A stretch of DNA of 64,000 bases from Rhodococcus sp. NBC_00297 (GTDB taxonomy: Bacteria > Actinomycetota > Actinomycetes > Mycobacteriales > Mycobacteriaceae), in contig NZ_CP108041.1 in assembly GCF_036173065.1 (NCBI RefSeq), forward strand, positions 3,847,001-3,911,000, in the 5' to 3' direction. A program made the position numbers and the translations under genes. Shown here in pieces: positions 8,742-17,585 of this stretch. Below the pieces are notes generated by a model. The model saw nothing but the letters and a program-made list of their open reading frames with translations. It was not told where the DNA came from and did no database searches. The number at the start of each line of letters is the position of its first letter. The stretch's first letter is position 1.

Positions 8742-9155
8742 ATGGCCGAACTGTTCTGCAACGGAGGCGCCATGCGTGGCGGCAACCTGCACCACAACGT
8801 CTCCAGTCACACCTTCCTCGGCTCGGTGCGGACGGCGCCGAACTACCGGTTCTTCGCGGTGCGCGACGAGTTCCCCGGCCTGCTGCTGACCGAGACCGGT
8901 GGCGCCTCCATCGCCGGTGAGCTGTACGACGTCCCGATGGAGAACATCCGCACCGACTTCCTGCCGGAGGAGCCCGTCGAACTCGAACTCTCGGTCATCG
9001 AGCTCGCCGACGGACGGTCGGTGATGGCCGTGGTGCTGCGACCGGGCCTGGTCGACTCGCTGTCCTCAGAGCTCACCGAGATCACGGATCTCGGTGGGTG
9101 GCGTGCCTACCGCGGGCTTCCCGATCCGGACGAGACCGTCTCTGCGGGGGCATGA
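8742..9155 (+). CDS. Stand-alone allantoate/allophanate-hydrolase-type C-terminal domain (AtzF-C-like)
   Basis: 137 residues. The opening LFCNGGAMRGGNLHHNV and FLGSVRTAPNYRFFAV, then GGASIAGELYDVP, match the gamma-glutamylcyclotransferase-like C-terminal domain of allophanate hydrolase (AtzF), here encoded without the amidase domain. First gene of the allantoicase/allantoinase operon (stop 9155, next start 9159). In AtzF this domain removes a carboxyl group from an intermediate, so a role in ureide breakdown after allantoicase (for example on ureidoglycolate) is plausible but inferred. The ribosome binding site is poor: GAGAGG lies about 13 bases upstream. Confidence 0.7.
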   Translation: MAELFCNGGAMRGGNLHHNVSSHTFLGSVRTAPNYRFFAVRDEFPGLLLTETGGASIAGELYDVPMENIRTDFLPEEPVELELSVIELADGRSVMAVVLRPGLVDSLSSELTEITDLGGWRAYRGLPDPDETVSAGA

Positions 9156-9158
9156 GTC

Positions 9159-10220
9159 GTGTCCGCCGCTGCTGACTTCCTCCTCTTTCCCGATCTCGCC
9201 TCGCGCGCTCTGGGCGGGTCGGTGAGCGCCGCCAACGACGAGTTGTTCGCGCAGCGCGAGAACCTGATCAAGCCGACGGCGCCGTTCTTCGATCCGTCGG
9301 AGTTCGGCCACAAGGGCAAGGTGTACGACGGCTGGGAGACCCGCCGCCGACGCGACGACGGGCACGACTGGGCTCTCGTGCGGCTGGGTGCGGCGGGCAT
9401 CGTGCACGGCGTCGTCGTGGACACCGCGTTCTTCCGCGGCAACTATCCGCCGTTCGTGTCGGTCGAGGCCGCGTCCGTCGAGGGCTACCCCTCGGCCGAG
9501 GAACTGTCGACGGTGCAGTGGCACACCATCGTCGAGAAGTCGCCGGCCGACGGCGACACGGCGAATCTGTATCCCGTGACCGACACCCGTCGCTGGACCC
9601 ACGTCCGGTTGTCGATCTATCCGGACGGGGGAGTGGCGCGGTTGCGGGTGCACGGCGAGGTGGTGCCAGACCCGCGGTTCCTGACCGGAACGGTCGATCT
9701 GCTGGCGGCGGAACACGGTGGGCGGCTCGTGGAGTGCTCGGACGCGTTCTACGCGTCTCCGGCCAACATCATCCTGCCCGGCCGTGCCCGGAACATGGGT
9801 GAGGGGTGGGAGAACTCGCGTCGGCGAGGCGGCGGAAACGACCACGCGACGTTCGCTCTCGCTGTCGCCGGGGTGCCGCGGCACGTGGAGGTCGACACGT
9901 CGTACTACGTCGGCAACGCCCCGGGCTGGGTGCGACTGAGCACCGTCGACGATCGGGTCGCCGACGTCGCGGATCCGTCCGCGTGGGCCGAGGTCCTGCC
10001 GCGCACGGCGGTCCAGCCCGACACGCGGCACCTGTTCCTTCTCGACGGCGCCCCTGCCGCAACACATCTGCGCCTCGACGTCTACCCGGACGGGGGTCTG
10101 TCCCGGCTGCGGTTGTTCGGCGATCCGGACGAGCGTGGCCGCGTCGACGCGCGCGCCGCCTGGTGGGACGGGCTTCCCGCCGAACACCGCGCACTCCTCG
10201 CCGAGCAGGCCCCGGCATGA
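9159..10220 (+). CDS. alc: Allantoicase
   Basis: Hydrolyses allantoate to (S)-ureidoglycolate and urea, the step after allantoinase in purine use. 353 residues, two tandem allantoicase (galactose-binding-like) domains, about residues 30-180 and 200-340. Each contains the family pattern: [20 protein letters not shown] with [12 protein letters not shown], and [17 protein letters not shown] with [15 protein letters not shown] start 4 bases after the previous stop; ATGA overlap with allantoinase. Use of allantoicase rather than allantoate amidohydrolase fixes the route as urea-producing. Confidence 0.93.
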   Translation: MSAAADFLLFPDLASRALGGSVSAANDELFAQRENLIKPTAPFFDPSEFGHKGKVYDGWETRRRRDDGHDWALVRLGAAGIVHGVVVDTAFFRGNYPPFVSVEAASVEGYPSAEELSTVQWHTIVEKSPADGDTANLYPVTDTRRWTHVRLSIYPDGGVARLRVHGEVVPDPRFLTGTVDLLAAEHGGRLVECSDAFYASPANIILPGRARNMGEGWENSRRRGGGNDHATFALAVAGVPRHVEVDTSYYVGNAPGWVRLSTVDDRVADVADPSAWAEVLPRTAVQPDTRHLFLLDGAPAATHLRLDVYPDGGLSRLRLFGDPDERGRVDARAAWWDGLPAEHRALLAEQAPA

Positions 10221-11566
10221 GCGCGTGGGATCTCGCGTTCCGCGCGCGCCGTGCGGTCGTGACCGCGGCCGACGGTTCCCGTACCGAGACGGCGTGCACG
10301 GTGGGGGTGCGGGACGGCCGCATCGTCGCCGTCGTGGGTCACGACGATCCCGTCGATGCGGACGTCGTCGTGGACCTGGCCGACGACGAGGTACTGCTCC
10401 CGGGCCTGGTGGACACCCACGTGCACGTGAACGAGCCCGGTCGCACCGAGTGGGAGGGTTTCGCGAGTGCGACGGCCGCCGCGGCCGCCGGGGGCATCAC
10501 GACCCTGATCGACATGCCGCTCAACAGTATTCCGTCGACGGTCTCCACCGACGCACTCGACGTCAAACGAGCGGTGGCCGAGCCCGAGGCTCGCATCGAC
10601 GTCGGCTTCTGGGGTGGCGCCGTACCCGGCAACGTCCCGGACCTGCGCGCGATGCACGAGGCCGGTGTCTTCGGCTTCAAGTGCTTCCTGTTGCACTCGG
10701 GTGTCGACGAGTTCCCGCCTCTCTCGCCCGACGAGCTCGAGGAGGCGATGCGGGAGATCGCCTCGTTCGACGGACTGCTGATCGTGCACGCCGAGGACGC
10801 GCAGATCATCGCCGACTCCGAGAACGCCGGCGGCCGGGACTACGCAGGTTTCCTCGCGTCGCGACCGCGCGCCGCGGAGAACACGGCCATCGCCGACGTG
10901 ATCGCGGCGTCGCGGCGGACGGGATGCCGCGTCCACATCCTGCACCTGTCGAGTGCCGACGCCGTGCCGCTCGTGGCGGCGGCGAAGAAGGACGGTGTGC
11001 GGATCACTGCCGAGACCTGCCCCCACTACCTGTCGTTCGCGGCGGAGGAGATCGCGGACGGGGCGACCCAGTTCAAGTGCTGCCCGCCCATCAGGGAGGC
11101 CGACAACCGGGACGCGTTGTGGCAGGCGTTGTCCGACGGCGTGATCGACACGGTGGTCACCGATCACTCGCCGTGCACCACGGAGCTCAAGCGGTTCGAC
11201 ATCGGCGACTTCGGTGTCGCGTGGGGCGGCATCGCCTCGCTGCAGGTGTCCTTGGCCGCCGTGTGGTCCGAGGCCCGTCGGCGTGGGCACTCTCTCGCCG
11301 ACGTCGTCGGGTGGATGTCCGCGGCGACGGCGGCTCAGGTCGGACTGGAGAGCAAGGGCGCGATCGCGGTGGGCAAGGACGCCGACCTGGCGGTGTTCGC
11401 ACCGGACCAGGAGTTCGTGGTGCACGCGGAGGAACTGAGGCACAGGAATCCGGTGAGTGCGTACGACGACCGCACGGTGACGGGCTGTGTGCGCTCGACC
11501 TGGCTCGCCGGACGACGCATCGATCTCGACGGCCCACCGCAGGGAAGGCTGCTGACGCCCGGCTGA
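10217..11566 (+). CDS. allB: Allantoinase
   Basis: Opens the ring of allantoin to allantoate. 449 residues of the amidohydrolase superfamily. Metal ligands are visible in order: HVH in [17 protein letters not shown], the bridging Lys in [10 protein letters not shown], His in LIVHAED and VHILHLSS, and Asp in VTDHSPC. ATG start overlaps the allantoicase stop (ATGA). The next gene starts 45 bases on, across a palindrome that probably begins a separate transcription unit. Confidence 0.93.
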   Translation: MSAWDLAFRARRAVVTAADGSRTETACTVGVRDGRIVAVVGHDDPVDADVVVDLADDEVLLPGLVDTHVHVNEPGRTEWEGFASATAAAAAGGITTLIDMPLNSIPSTVSTDALDVKRAVAEPEARIDVGFWGGAVPGNVPDLRAMHEAGVFGFKCFLLHSGVDEFPPLSPDELEEAMREIASFDGLLIVHAEDAQIIADSENAGGRDYAGFLASRPRAAENTAIADVIAASRRTGCRVHILHLSSADAVPLVAAAKKDGVRITAETCPHYLSFAAEEIADGATQFKCCPPIREADNRDALWQALSDGVIDTVVTDHSPCTTELKRFDIGDFGVAWGGIASLQVSLAAVWSEARRRGHSLADVVGWMSAATAAQVGLESKGAIAVGKDADLAVFAPDQEFVVHAEELRHRNPVSAYDDRTVTGCVRSTWLAGRRIDLDGPPQGRLLTPG

Positions 11567-11571
11567 TTGCA

Positions 11572-11597
11572 GATTGTTGACAATCGGACGATCGTCC
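11572..11597 (+). promoter_or_regulatory. FadR/GntR-type operator overlapping a -35 box
   Basis: GATTGTTGACAATC (11572-11585) is an inverted repeat with 6-base arms around TG and fits the TNGT-Nx-ACNA pattern of FadR-type GntR operators. It contains a perfect -35 box TTGACA (11577-11582). A second perfect palindrome, GGACGATCGTCC (11586-11597), abuts it. GACAGT (11600-11605), 17 bases after the -35, could be a weak -10; transcription would then start near the ATG at 11612. A FadR-type regulator is encoded two genes downstream, so autoregulation of this unit is likely. Confidence 0.6.
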
Positions 11598-11611
11598 TCG
11601 ACAGTGAGGGC

Positions 11612-12928
11612 ATGACTGCAGCAGCATTCGTGCCTCGAACAGCCGACGCCTCCACCGGTGCTCACACCGCTCGGCTGTCGCCCGTCCTGAAGCAGGCCAC
11701 ACCCATCGTCGTGGATCACGCGTCGGGAAGCTGGATCACCGGGACCGACGGGCGCCGCTACCTCGACTTCACCACGGGTATCGGCGTGACCAGCACCGGA
11801 CACTGCCATCCGCGCGTGGTCGCGGCGGCGCGCGAGCAGGTCGGCAAGATCATTCACGCGCAGTACACGACCGTCATGCACACGCCTCTGCTCGAGTTGA
11901 CCGAGAAGCTCGGCACCGTCCTGCCGCTCGGCCTGGACAGCGTGTTCTACGCCAACTCGGGGTCCGAGGCCGTCGAGGCGTCGATTCGTCTGGCGCGCAT
12001 GGCCACCGGCCGCCCGAACATCATCGCGTTCCACGGCGGCTTCCACGGTCGCACCGTCGCCGCGGCGACACTCACCACAGCCGGGACCAAGTTCCGGTCC
12101 GGCTTCGCTCCGATGATGGGCGGCGTCCACATCGCGCCGTTCCCGTACGCGTTCCGGTACGGCTGGGACCTCGACACCGCGGTGACCTTCGCCTTGCGTG
12201 AGCTCGACTACCTGCTGCAGACCGTGTCCGCCGTCGCCGACACCGCGGCGTTCATCATCGAGCCGGTCCTGGGCGACGGTGGTTACCTTCCCACCCCGCC
12301 GGCGTTCCTGGACGGACTCCGAGAGCGAGCCGATCGGCACGGCATCGTGCTCATCGTGGACGAGGTCCAGGCGGGAGTGGGTCGCACGGGGAAGTTCTGG
12401 GGTCACCAGTTCTCCGATTCCACCCCGGACGTTCTCATCACGGCCAAGGGTCTCGCCAGCGGCTTCCCGATCTCCGCGATCGCCGCCTCGACCGCCCTCA
12501 TGAGTACCGCCCTGCCGGGATCGCAGGGCGGCACCTACGGCGGGAACGCGGTGGCCGCGGCGGCCGCCGTCGCGACGCTCGACGTGGTCGAGGACGAGGG
12601 CCTCGTGGAGAACGCCCGTCTGCGCGGGGAGCAGCTTCTCGGTGGACTGCGTGAGATCGCGGCTCGGCACGACGAGATCGGAGATGCCCGCGGGCTCGGT
12701 CTGATGGCGGCATTCGAGTTCGTCGACGATGCCGGGGACGCCGATCCGGGCGCCGCGCTCGCTCTGCAGAAGGCAGCGCTCGACCGCGATCTCCTGTTGT
12801 TGACGTGCGGTGCGCTGGGCAACGTGGTGCGCATCATCCCGCCCCTCGTGGTGACGCGGGACGAGGTCGAGCTGGGACTCGAGCGCATCGCGGAGGCGTG
12901 CGACGCGGCGCTGGGAGTTCGGTCGTGA
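11612..12928 (+). CDS. Class III aminotransferase (GabT/DoeD-like)
   Basis: 438 residues, PLP-dependent omega-amino acid transaminase. Visible: GIGVTSTGHCHPRVV, NSGSEAVEASIRLAR, FHGGFHGRT, the PLP-contact DEVQAGVGRTGKF, the Schiff-base Lys in LITAKGLASGFP, and GGTYGGN. The family includes 4-aminobutyrate and L-2,4-diaminobutyrate transaminases. With the aldehyde dehydrogenase next to it and a DoeA-like hydrolase downstream it may convert 2,4-diaminobutyrate to aspartate semialdehyde (DoeD role); GABA or beta-alanine are alternatives. ATG 11612 chosen (GAGGG 4 bases before); TTG 11567 would place the operator inside the gene. Confidence 0.88.
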   Translation: MTAAAFVPRTADASTGAHTARLSPVLKQATPIVVDHASGSWITGTDGRRYLDFTTGIGVTSTGHCHPRVVAAAREQVGKIIHAQYTTVMHTPLLELTEKLGTVLPLGLDSVFYANSGSEAVEASIRLARMATGRPNIIAFHGGFHGRTVAAATLTTAGTKFRSGFAPMMGGVHIAPFPYAFRYGWDLDTAVTFALRELDYLLQTVSAVADTAAFIIEPVLGDGGYLPTPPAFLDGLRERADRHGIVLIVDEVQAGVGRTGKFWGHQFSDSTPDVLITAKGLASGFPISAIAASTALMSTALPGSQGGTYGGNAVAAAAAVATLDVVEDEGLVENARLRGEQLLGGLREIAARHDEIGDARGLGLMAAFEFVDDAGDADPGAALALQKAALDRDLLLLTCGALGNVVRIIPPLVVTRDEVELGLERIAEACDAALGVRS

Positions 12929-14403
12929 CGACGACGGTCGACCGACCCGTGCCGGTGGCCGATCGCAGCATTCTGATCGGTGGTCGATGGCGGGACGCGG
13001 TGGACGGCCGCACGTTCGACGTCGAGAACCCTGCCACCGGCGAGACCATCGCGCGTGTCGCCGACGGGGGGCCCGCCGACGCCGCTCTGGCGCTCGATGC
13101 CGCGAGCGCCGCCCAGTCTGCGTGGGCGGCGACGTCGCCGCGGGAGCGGAGCGTCGTGCTGCGCCGTGCGTTCGACCTCGTGGTCGAGCGGACGGAGGAC
13201 CTCGCCGCCGTGATGACCGCCGAGATGGGCAAGCCGCTCGTCGAGGCGCGCGGCGAGGTCGCCTACGCAGCCGAGTTCCTTCGCTGGTTCTCCGAGGAGG
13301 CCGTCCGCATCGCCGGCGATCACACCCTGACCGGCGACGGGTCGACGCGCATGGTGGTCACACGAGTACCGGTGGGACCGTGTGTGCTGGTGACGCCCTG
13401 GAACTTTCCGCTTGCCATGGGTGCCCGCAAGATCGGGCCCGCTGTGGCCGCCGGATGCACCATGGTGTTCAAGCCGGCCGAACAGACACCGCTCACCTCG
13501 CTCGCTCTGGCCCGCATCTTTCAGGAGGCCGGACTGCCGGACGGCGTCCTCAACATCGTCACGACCTCGGACGCGGGTGGCGTCGTCGAACCGTGGTTGC
13601 GCAGCGGTGTTGCTCGGAAGCTGAGTTTCACGGGCTCCACCGCCGTCGGCAGGCTGTTGCTCGGCCAGGCGGCGTCCACCGTCATGCGGACGTCGATGGA
13701 ACTGGGCGGGAACGCGCCCCTCGTCGTCTGTGCGGACGCCGATCTGGGGACGGCGCTCGACGGAGCCATGATCGCCAAGATGCGCAACATGGGGGAGGCC
13801 TGCACCGCCGCCAACCGGTTGTTCGTCCATCGGTCCGTCGTCGACACCTTCGCGGAGCAGCTGACCGCGCGGATGGCCGAGCTGACCGTGGGAGACGGTG
13901 CGCACGAGGGTGTCCGGGTCGGCCCGCTGATCGATGCGCAGGGCCGCGCGAAGGTGCAGCGCCTCGTCGACGACGCGGTGAGACTCGGCGCGCGGATCCT
14001 GACCGGCGGTGCCACGCCGGAGGGGCCGGGATACTTCTACCCTCCGACGGTGCTGGTGGACGTCCCACCCGACGCCGAGATCGTGCACACCGAGATCTTC
14101 GGGCCGGTCGCCGCGATCATCACCTTCGACGACGAGGACGAGGTGGTGCGCATCGCCAACGACACCGAGTGGGGTCTCGTGGGCTACGTGTTCACTCGCG
14201 ACGTCGACCGGGCCTTCGATCTGGGCGAGCGTCTCGAAGTGGGCATGGTCGGTCTCAACACCGGGCTGGTGTCCAACCCCGCGGCACCCTTCGGCGGGGT
14301 CAAGCAGTCCGGACTGGGGCGTGAGGGCGGGCGTCTCGGCATCGACGAGTTCCTCGAGGTGAAGTACTTCGCCGTGCCGCGTCGGCCGGGGCGGACGCTG
14401 TGA
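12925..14403 (+). CDS. NAD(P)-dependent semialdehyde dehydrogenase (GabD/DoeC-like)
   Basis: 492 residues of the aldehyde dehydrogenase superfamily. Catalytic Cys293 lies in MGEACTAANR, general base Glu259 in MELGGNAP, the cofactor motif is FTGSTAVG, and TPWNFPLAM is typical of succinate-semialdehyde dehydrogenases. Paired by GTGA overlap with the aminotransferase, it would oxidise the semialdehyde made there: succinate semialdehyde if the substrate is GABA, aspartate semialdehyde to aspartate if this is ectoine breakdown (DoeC role). The gntR gene overlaps its stop in the same way. Confidence 0.88.
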   Translation: MTTTVDRPVPVADRSILIGGRWRDAVDGRTFDVENPATGETIARVADGGPADAALALDAASAAQSAWAATSPRERSVVLRRAFDLVVERTEDLAAVMTAEMGKPLVEARGEVAYAAEFLRWFSEEAVRIAGDHTLTGDGSTRMVVTRVPVGPCVLVTPWNFPLAMGARKIGPAVAAGCTMVFKPAEQTPLTSLALARIFQEAGLPDGVLNIVTTSDAGGVVEPWLRSGVARKLSFTGSTAVGRLLLGQAASTVMRTSMELGGNAPLVVCADADLGTALDGAMIAKMRNMGEACTAANRLFVHRSVVDTFAEQLTARMAELTVGDGAHEGVRVGPLIDAQGRAKVQRLVDDAVRLGARILTGGATPEGPGYFYPPTVLVDVPPDAEIVHTEIFGPVAAIITFDDEDEVVRIANDTEWGLVGYVFTRDVDRAFDLGERLEVGMVGLNTGLVSNPAAPFGGVKQSGLGREGGRLGIDEFLEVKYFAVPRRPGRTL

Positions 14404-15086
14404 CGGCCACTCGACGGCTGACACCCCTCGACGCCCGCACCACGTCGATCGTCATCGCGGACCAGTTGCGCGAGCGCATCATCGACGGATCGTTCGCACC
14501 GGGGGAGCAGGTCCACGAGGCGACGGTCGCGACCGAACTCGCCGTCTCCCGCGGACCCGTTCGCGAGGCGCTGCAGCGGCTGAGTCAGGAGGGGCTGCTC
14601 GTCTCCTTCCGCAATCGCGGCGTCTTCGTCGTCGAGCTGGGTGAGTCCGACGTCGCCGAGATCTACCAGGCGCGCGCGGCCATCGAGATCGGTGCCGCGT
14701 TCACCGTTCTGCGGCGTGGTGACTCCGGACGCGTCGCGGACGCGTTGTCGCGCATCGTGGTCGAGATGCAGCCGGCCATCGACCGGGGCGACTGGCGGTC
14801 GGTGGCGGAGCGGGATCTCGCGTTCCACACCGCACTGGTCGCGGCGACGGGCAACAGCCGGATGAGCCGAATGTACGCGACGCTCGCCGCCGAGGCCCGC
14901 ATCTGCATGGCCAACCTCGAGACCGCGTACCACCGGCCCGACGCGTTGATCGAGGAGCACACGCTGCTCGTCGATCTGCTGCGAGCGCAGGACTGGGCCC
15001 GGCTCGAACCTGCTCTGCGCGAACACATGGACACCGCCGTCCACGATCTGACGGCGTCGCTACGTGAGTCGGCGGAGACCGCGTAG
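14400..15086 (+). CDS. GntR-family regulator, FadR/FCD subfamily
   Basis: 228 residues. Winged helix at residues about 10-80 (QLRERIIDGSFAPGEQVHEA, then AVSRGPVREALQRLSQEGLL), followed by an all-helical FCD ligand-binding domain with metal-ligand type residues (ERDLAFHTALVAATGN and EHTLLVDLL). GTGA overlap with the aldehyde dehydrogenase gene. The likely target is the palindrome at 11572-11585 at the head of its own unit. It differs from the MocR-type EnuR usually linked to ectoine catabolism, so the inducer is uncertain. Confidence 0.88.
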   Translation: MTATRRLTPLDARTTSIVIADQLRERIIDGSFAPGEQVHEATVATELAVSRGPVREALQRLSQEGLLVSFRNRGVFVVELGESDVAEIYQARAAIEIGAAFTVLRRGDSGRVADALSRIVVEMQPAIDRGDWRSVAERDLAFHTALVAATGNSRMSRMYATLAAEARICMANLETAYHRPDALIEEHTLLVDLLRAQDWARLEPALREHMDTAVHDLTASLRESAETA

Positions 15087-15109
15087 TCACTCGCGCTGCG
15101 CCCGTGGGT

Positions 15110-15127
15110 GCGAGCACCTACGCTCGC
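15110..15127 (+). terminator. Small hairpin after gntR
   Basis: GCGAGC (15110-15115) and GCTCGC (15122-15127) form a 6-bp stem with a 6-base loop, 23 bases after the gntR stop and 40 bases before the doeA-like start. No U-run follows. It may be a weak terminator or simply a chance hairpin in the 82-base gap. Confidence 0.25.
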
Positions 15128-15168
15128 TCCAGGAACCCGGATAGCCTCGAAAATGTCAGGGGTACAGC

Positions 15169-16353
15169 ATGATCGACACGATCAGTACGGCCGAACACAG
15201 CTCCCGCCTCGCTGCCGTGCGTGCCGTCATGGCCGAGCGGGGTCTCGCGGCGCTCATGATCACCGATCCGTCGAACATCTACTATCTGACGGCCTACAAC
15301 GCCCTGTCGTTCTACACCCCGCAGGTGCTCTTCGTGCCGGCCGAGGGCGACATGCTGTTCTTCGCCCGCGCCATGGACGCGCACGGCGCCTCACGCACGT
15401 CGTGGCTTCCCGACGACCAGGTGTTCGGCTATCCGGAGACCTTGGTGCAACGGCCGGACACCCATCCCTTCGTCTGGGTGGCCGACACGCTGCGCGGACT
15501 GAGCCTGGTCTCGAACTTCGAGCACGGCCAGGTGGGGCTCGAGATGGACTCCTACTACTTCAGCCCCAAGGCGTTCGAAGCGCTCGTGAAGTGCCTGCCG
15601 GAGTACCGGTTCGTCGATTCGCGGGAACTGGTGAACTGGGTGCGATCGGTGAAGTCGGACACCGAGATCGAGCTGATGCGCGGGGCGGCGGCGATCTGCG
15701 AGAGCGCCATGGCGACCGCGATGGACGCGATCGCCGTCGGTGCGCGCCAGTGCGACGCCGCCGCGGCGATCTCCGCGGCGCAGGTACGCGGCACGGACGA
15801 CTTCGGCGGCGACCACCCGGCCATCGTTCCGATGCTGCCCACCGGTGAGGGTGCGGACACCCCGCATCTCACCTGGACCGACCGGCCGTTCCGGGACGGG
15901 GAGTCGACCGTGGTGGAACTGACCGGGGTGTTCCGCCGCTACCACGTCCCGATGGCGCGGACGGTCTCGCTCGGGCGACCGGACCCGCGCATGGCCGGTC
16001 TCGCCGCCGCCACCGACGACGCACTCGGAGCCGTGCTCGCGGAGATGAGGCCCGGAGTGCAGACCAGTGACCTCGCGGCGACGTGGAACCGTGAACTGGG
16101 CCGGGCGGGATTTCACAAGCCTTCCCGCATCGGGTACTCGATCGGCATCGCGTACGCGCCGGACTGGGGCGAGCGCACCGTCAGCCTGCGCAGCGACGAC
16201 GCCACGATCCTGCAGCGCAACATGACGTTCCACGTCATCGGCGGTATGTGGCTCGACGGTTACGGATACGAGGTGTCCGAGTCCGTGGTGGTCACCGACA
16301 CCGGTATCGACACCTTCACCGCCTACCCGCGATGCCTGACAGTCAAGGAGTGA
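15169..16353 (+). CDS. doeA: DoeA/EutD-like ectoine hydrolase (M24 creatinase fold)
   Basis: 394 residues. Family-specific stretches recognised from DoeA/EutD: VGLEMDSYYFSPKAF, FVDSRELVNWVRSVKSDTE, DDFGGDHPAIVPMLPTG, PHLTWTDRPF, RRYHVPMARTV and PDWGERTVSLR. DoeA opens the ectoine ring to N-acetyl-2,4-diaminobutyrate. The two Asp metal ligands of true M24 peptidases are not conserved; Glu250 in VVELTG sits near the position of the catalytic Glu reported for EutD. Ribosome binding site AGGGG 7 bases before the ATG. An Xaa-Pro peptidase-type activity is the alternative reading. Confidence 0.75.
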   Translation: MIDTISTAEHSSRLAAVRAVMAERGLAALMITDPSNIYYLTAYNALSFYTPQVLFVPAEGDMLFFARAMDAHGASRTSWLPDDQVFGYPETLVQRPDTHPFVWVADTLRGLSLVSNFEHGQVGLEMDSYYFSPKAFEALVKCLPEYRFVDSRELVNWVRSVKSDTEIELMRGAAAICESAMATAMDAIAVGARQCDAAAAISAAQVRGTDDFGGDHPAIVPMLPTGEGADTPHLTWTDRPFRDGESTVVELTGVFRRYHVPMARTVSLGRPDPRMAGLAAATDDALGAVLAEMRPGVQTSDLAATWNRELGRAGFHKPSRIGYSIGIAYAPDWGERTVSLRSDDATILQRNMTFHVIGGMWLDGYGYEVSESVVVTDTGIDTFTAYPRCLTVKE

Positions 16354-16358
16354 CGGAC

Positions 16359-17585
16359 ATGCACGCACAGACGTACGAGACGACCACGCTTCCGTGGGCG
16401 CTGCGCACCGATCACCTCGTCGGGTCGATGATCGACTCGTCGACCTCGCTGCTCGCCGCGCAGAAGCACGACATCGTGCGCTTCGCCATGGGATCGCCCG
16501 CCGCCGAGGCGGTTCCGCACGCGGCGATGGCGGAGATCGCGGGCCGGGTCCTGACCGCAGATGCCTTCGACTACGGTGCGACAGAGGGTGATCCGGCTCT
16601 GATCGAGCAGCTGGTGGCCTTCTGCGACGCCTTCGGTGAACCGACGTCTCCCGATCGGTTGGTCATCACGTCGGGTGGCATGCAGGGGCTCGATCTCGCG
16701 TGCACGCTGTTCGTCGACCCCGGCGATCTGGTGATCGTCGAGAGCCCGACGTACACGAACGGCACCGCGACCGTGCTCAGCTACGGTGGCGACATCCTCG
16801 AGGCGCCGATGGATTCCGGCGGGCTGATCGTCGAGGCGCTTCCCGAGTCGGTCGCCCGCGCGGGCCGACTGCCCACGATGATCTACACCATCCCGACGTT
16901 CCAGAATCCGTCCGGGACGACCATGTCGCTGCCGCGCCGACTGGCGCTCCTGGAACTCGCCCGCGAGTGGGGCGCCGTGGTGCTCGACGACGACCCCTAC
17001 GGCCACCTCCGCTTCCAGGGAGATCCGGTTCCGAGCCTGCGAGCGCTCGCTCCCGACGACCCGCTCGTGTTCTCCGTACGCACGTTCTCGAAGCTCATCG
17101 CCCCCGGTCTGCGCGTCGGGTGGGTGGACGCGGACCCCGCCGCTCGCCGGTTGATCATCAACGCGAAGCAGGCGATGGACACGTGCACCAACGTGCCGAA
17201 CCAGCGGATCGTGGCCGAGTTCCTGCGACAGGGACTGCTCACCGAGCACCTGGCGTCCCTCGCGGACATCTACCTGCCCCGCAAGATCGCGATGCAGACG
17301 AGCCTGGAGCGGCACCTCGGTGGGAGGGTGCGCACCACCGATCCCGAGGGCGGTTTCTTCCTGTGGGTCACGCTGGTGGGTGACGACGCCGCTGTGGACA
17401 CGCGGCGGCTGTTCGAGATCGCACTCGCGCACGGTGTCGCCTTCATCCCGGGTCCGGCGCTGTCCGCGAACGGCCTCTTCGGCGATGCGATGCGACTGTG
17501 CTTCGCGTCCTCGACGCCCGAGCGCATCGACGTCGGGGTGCAGCGGTTGGCGGGTGCGCTGGACGCGGCCCGAGCCGAACTGTGA
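16359..17585 (+). CDS. Class I/II PLP-dependent aminotransferase
   Basis: 408 residues resembling 2-aminoadipate transaminase (LysN) and the aminotransferase half of MocR regulators. Visible: DYGATEGDPALIEQL, ITSGGMQGLDLA, YTIPTFQNPSGTTMS, LDDDPYGHLRF, and the PLP-Lys in VRTFSKLIAPGLRVGW. ATG 16359 is preceded by AAGGAG at 16345, and the stop of the doeA-like gene is only 5 bases upstream. It overlaps the M20 gene (GTGA). Its substrate in the pathway is unknown; a second transaminase is not part of the standard Doe scheme. Confidence 0.87.
   Translation: MHAQTYETTTLPWALRTDHLVGSMIDSSTSLLAAQKHDIVRFAMGSPAAEAVPHAAMAEIAGRVLTADAFDYGATEGDPALIEQLVAFCDAFGEPTSPDRLVITSGGMQGLDLACTLFVDPGDLVIVESPTYTNGTATVLSYGGDILEAPMDSGGLIVEALPESVARAGRLPTMIYTIPTFQNPSGTTMSLPRRLALLELAREWGAVVLDDDPYGHLRFQGDPVPSLRALAPDDPLVFSVRTFSKLIAPGLRVGWVDADPAARRLIINAKQAMDTCTNVPNQRIVAEFLRQGLLTEHLASLADIYLPRKIAMQTSLERHLGGRVRTTDPEGGFFLWVTLVGDDAAVDTRRLFEIALAHGVAFIPGPALSANGLFGDAMRLCFASSTPERIDVGVQRLAGALDAARAEL

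Noticed and set aside
10082-12670. 862-codon open frame on the minus strand
   Set aside because: Antisense to allantoinase and the class III aminotransferase; no recognisable domain.
16248-16358. Longer N-terminus for the class I aminotransferase
   Set aside because: It would overlap the end of the doeA-like gene by 106 bases and add Arg/His-rich sequence; ATG 16359 has a good AAGGAG site.
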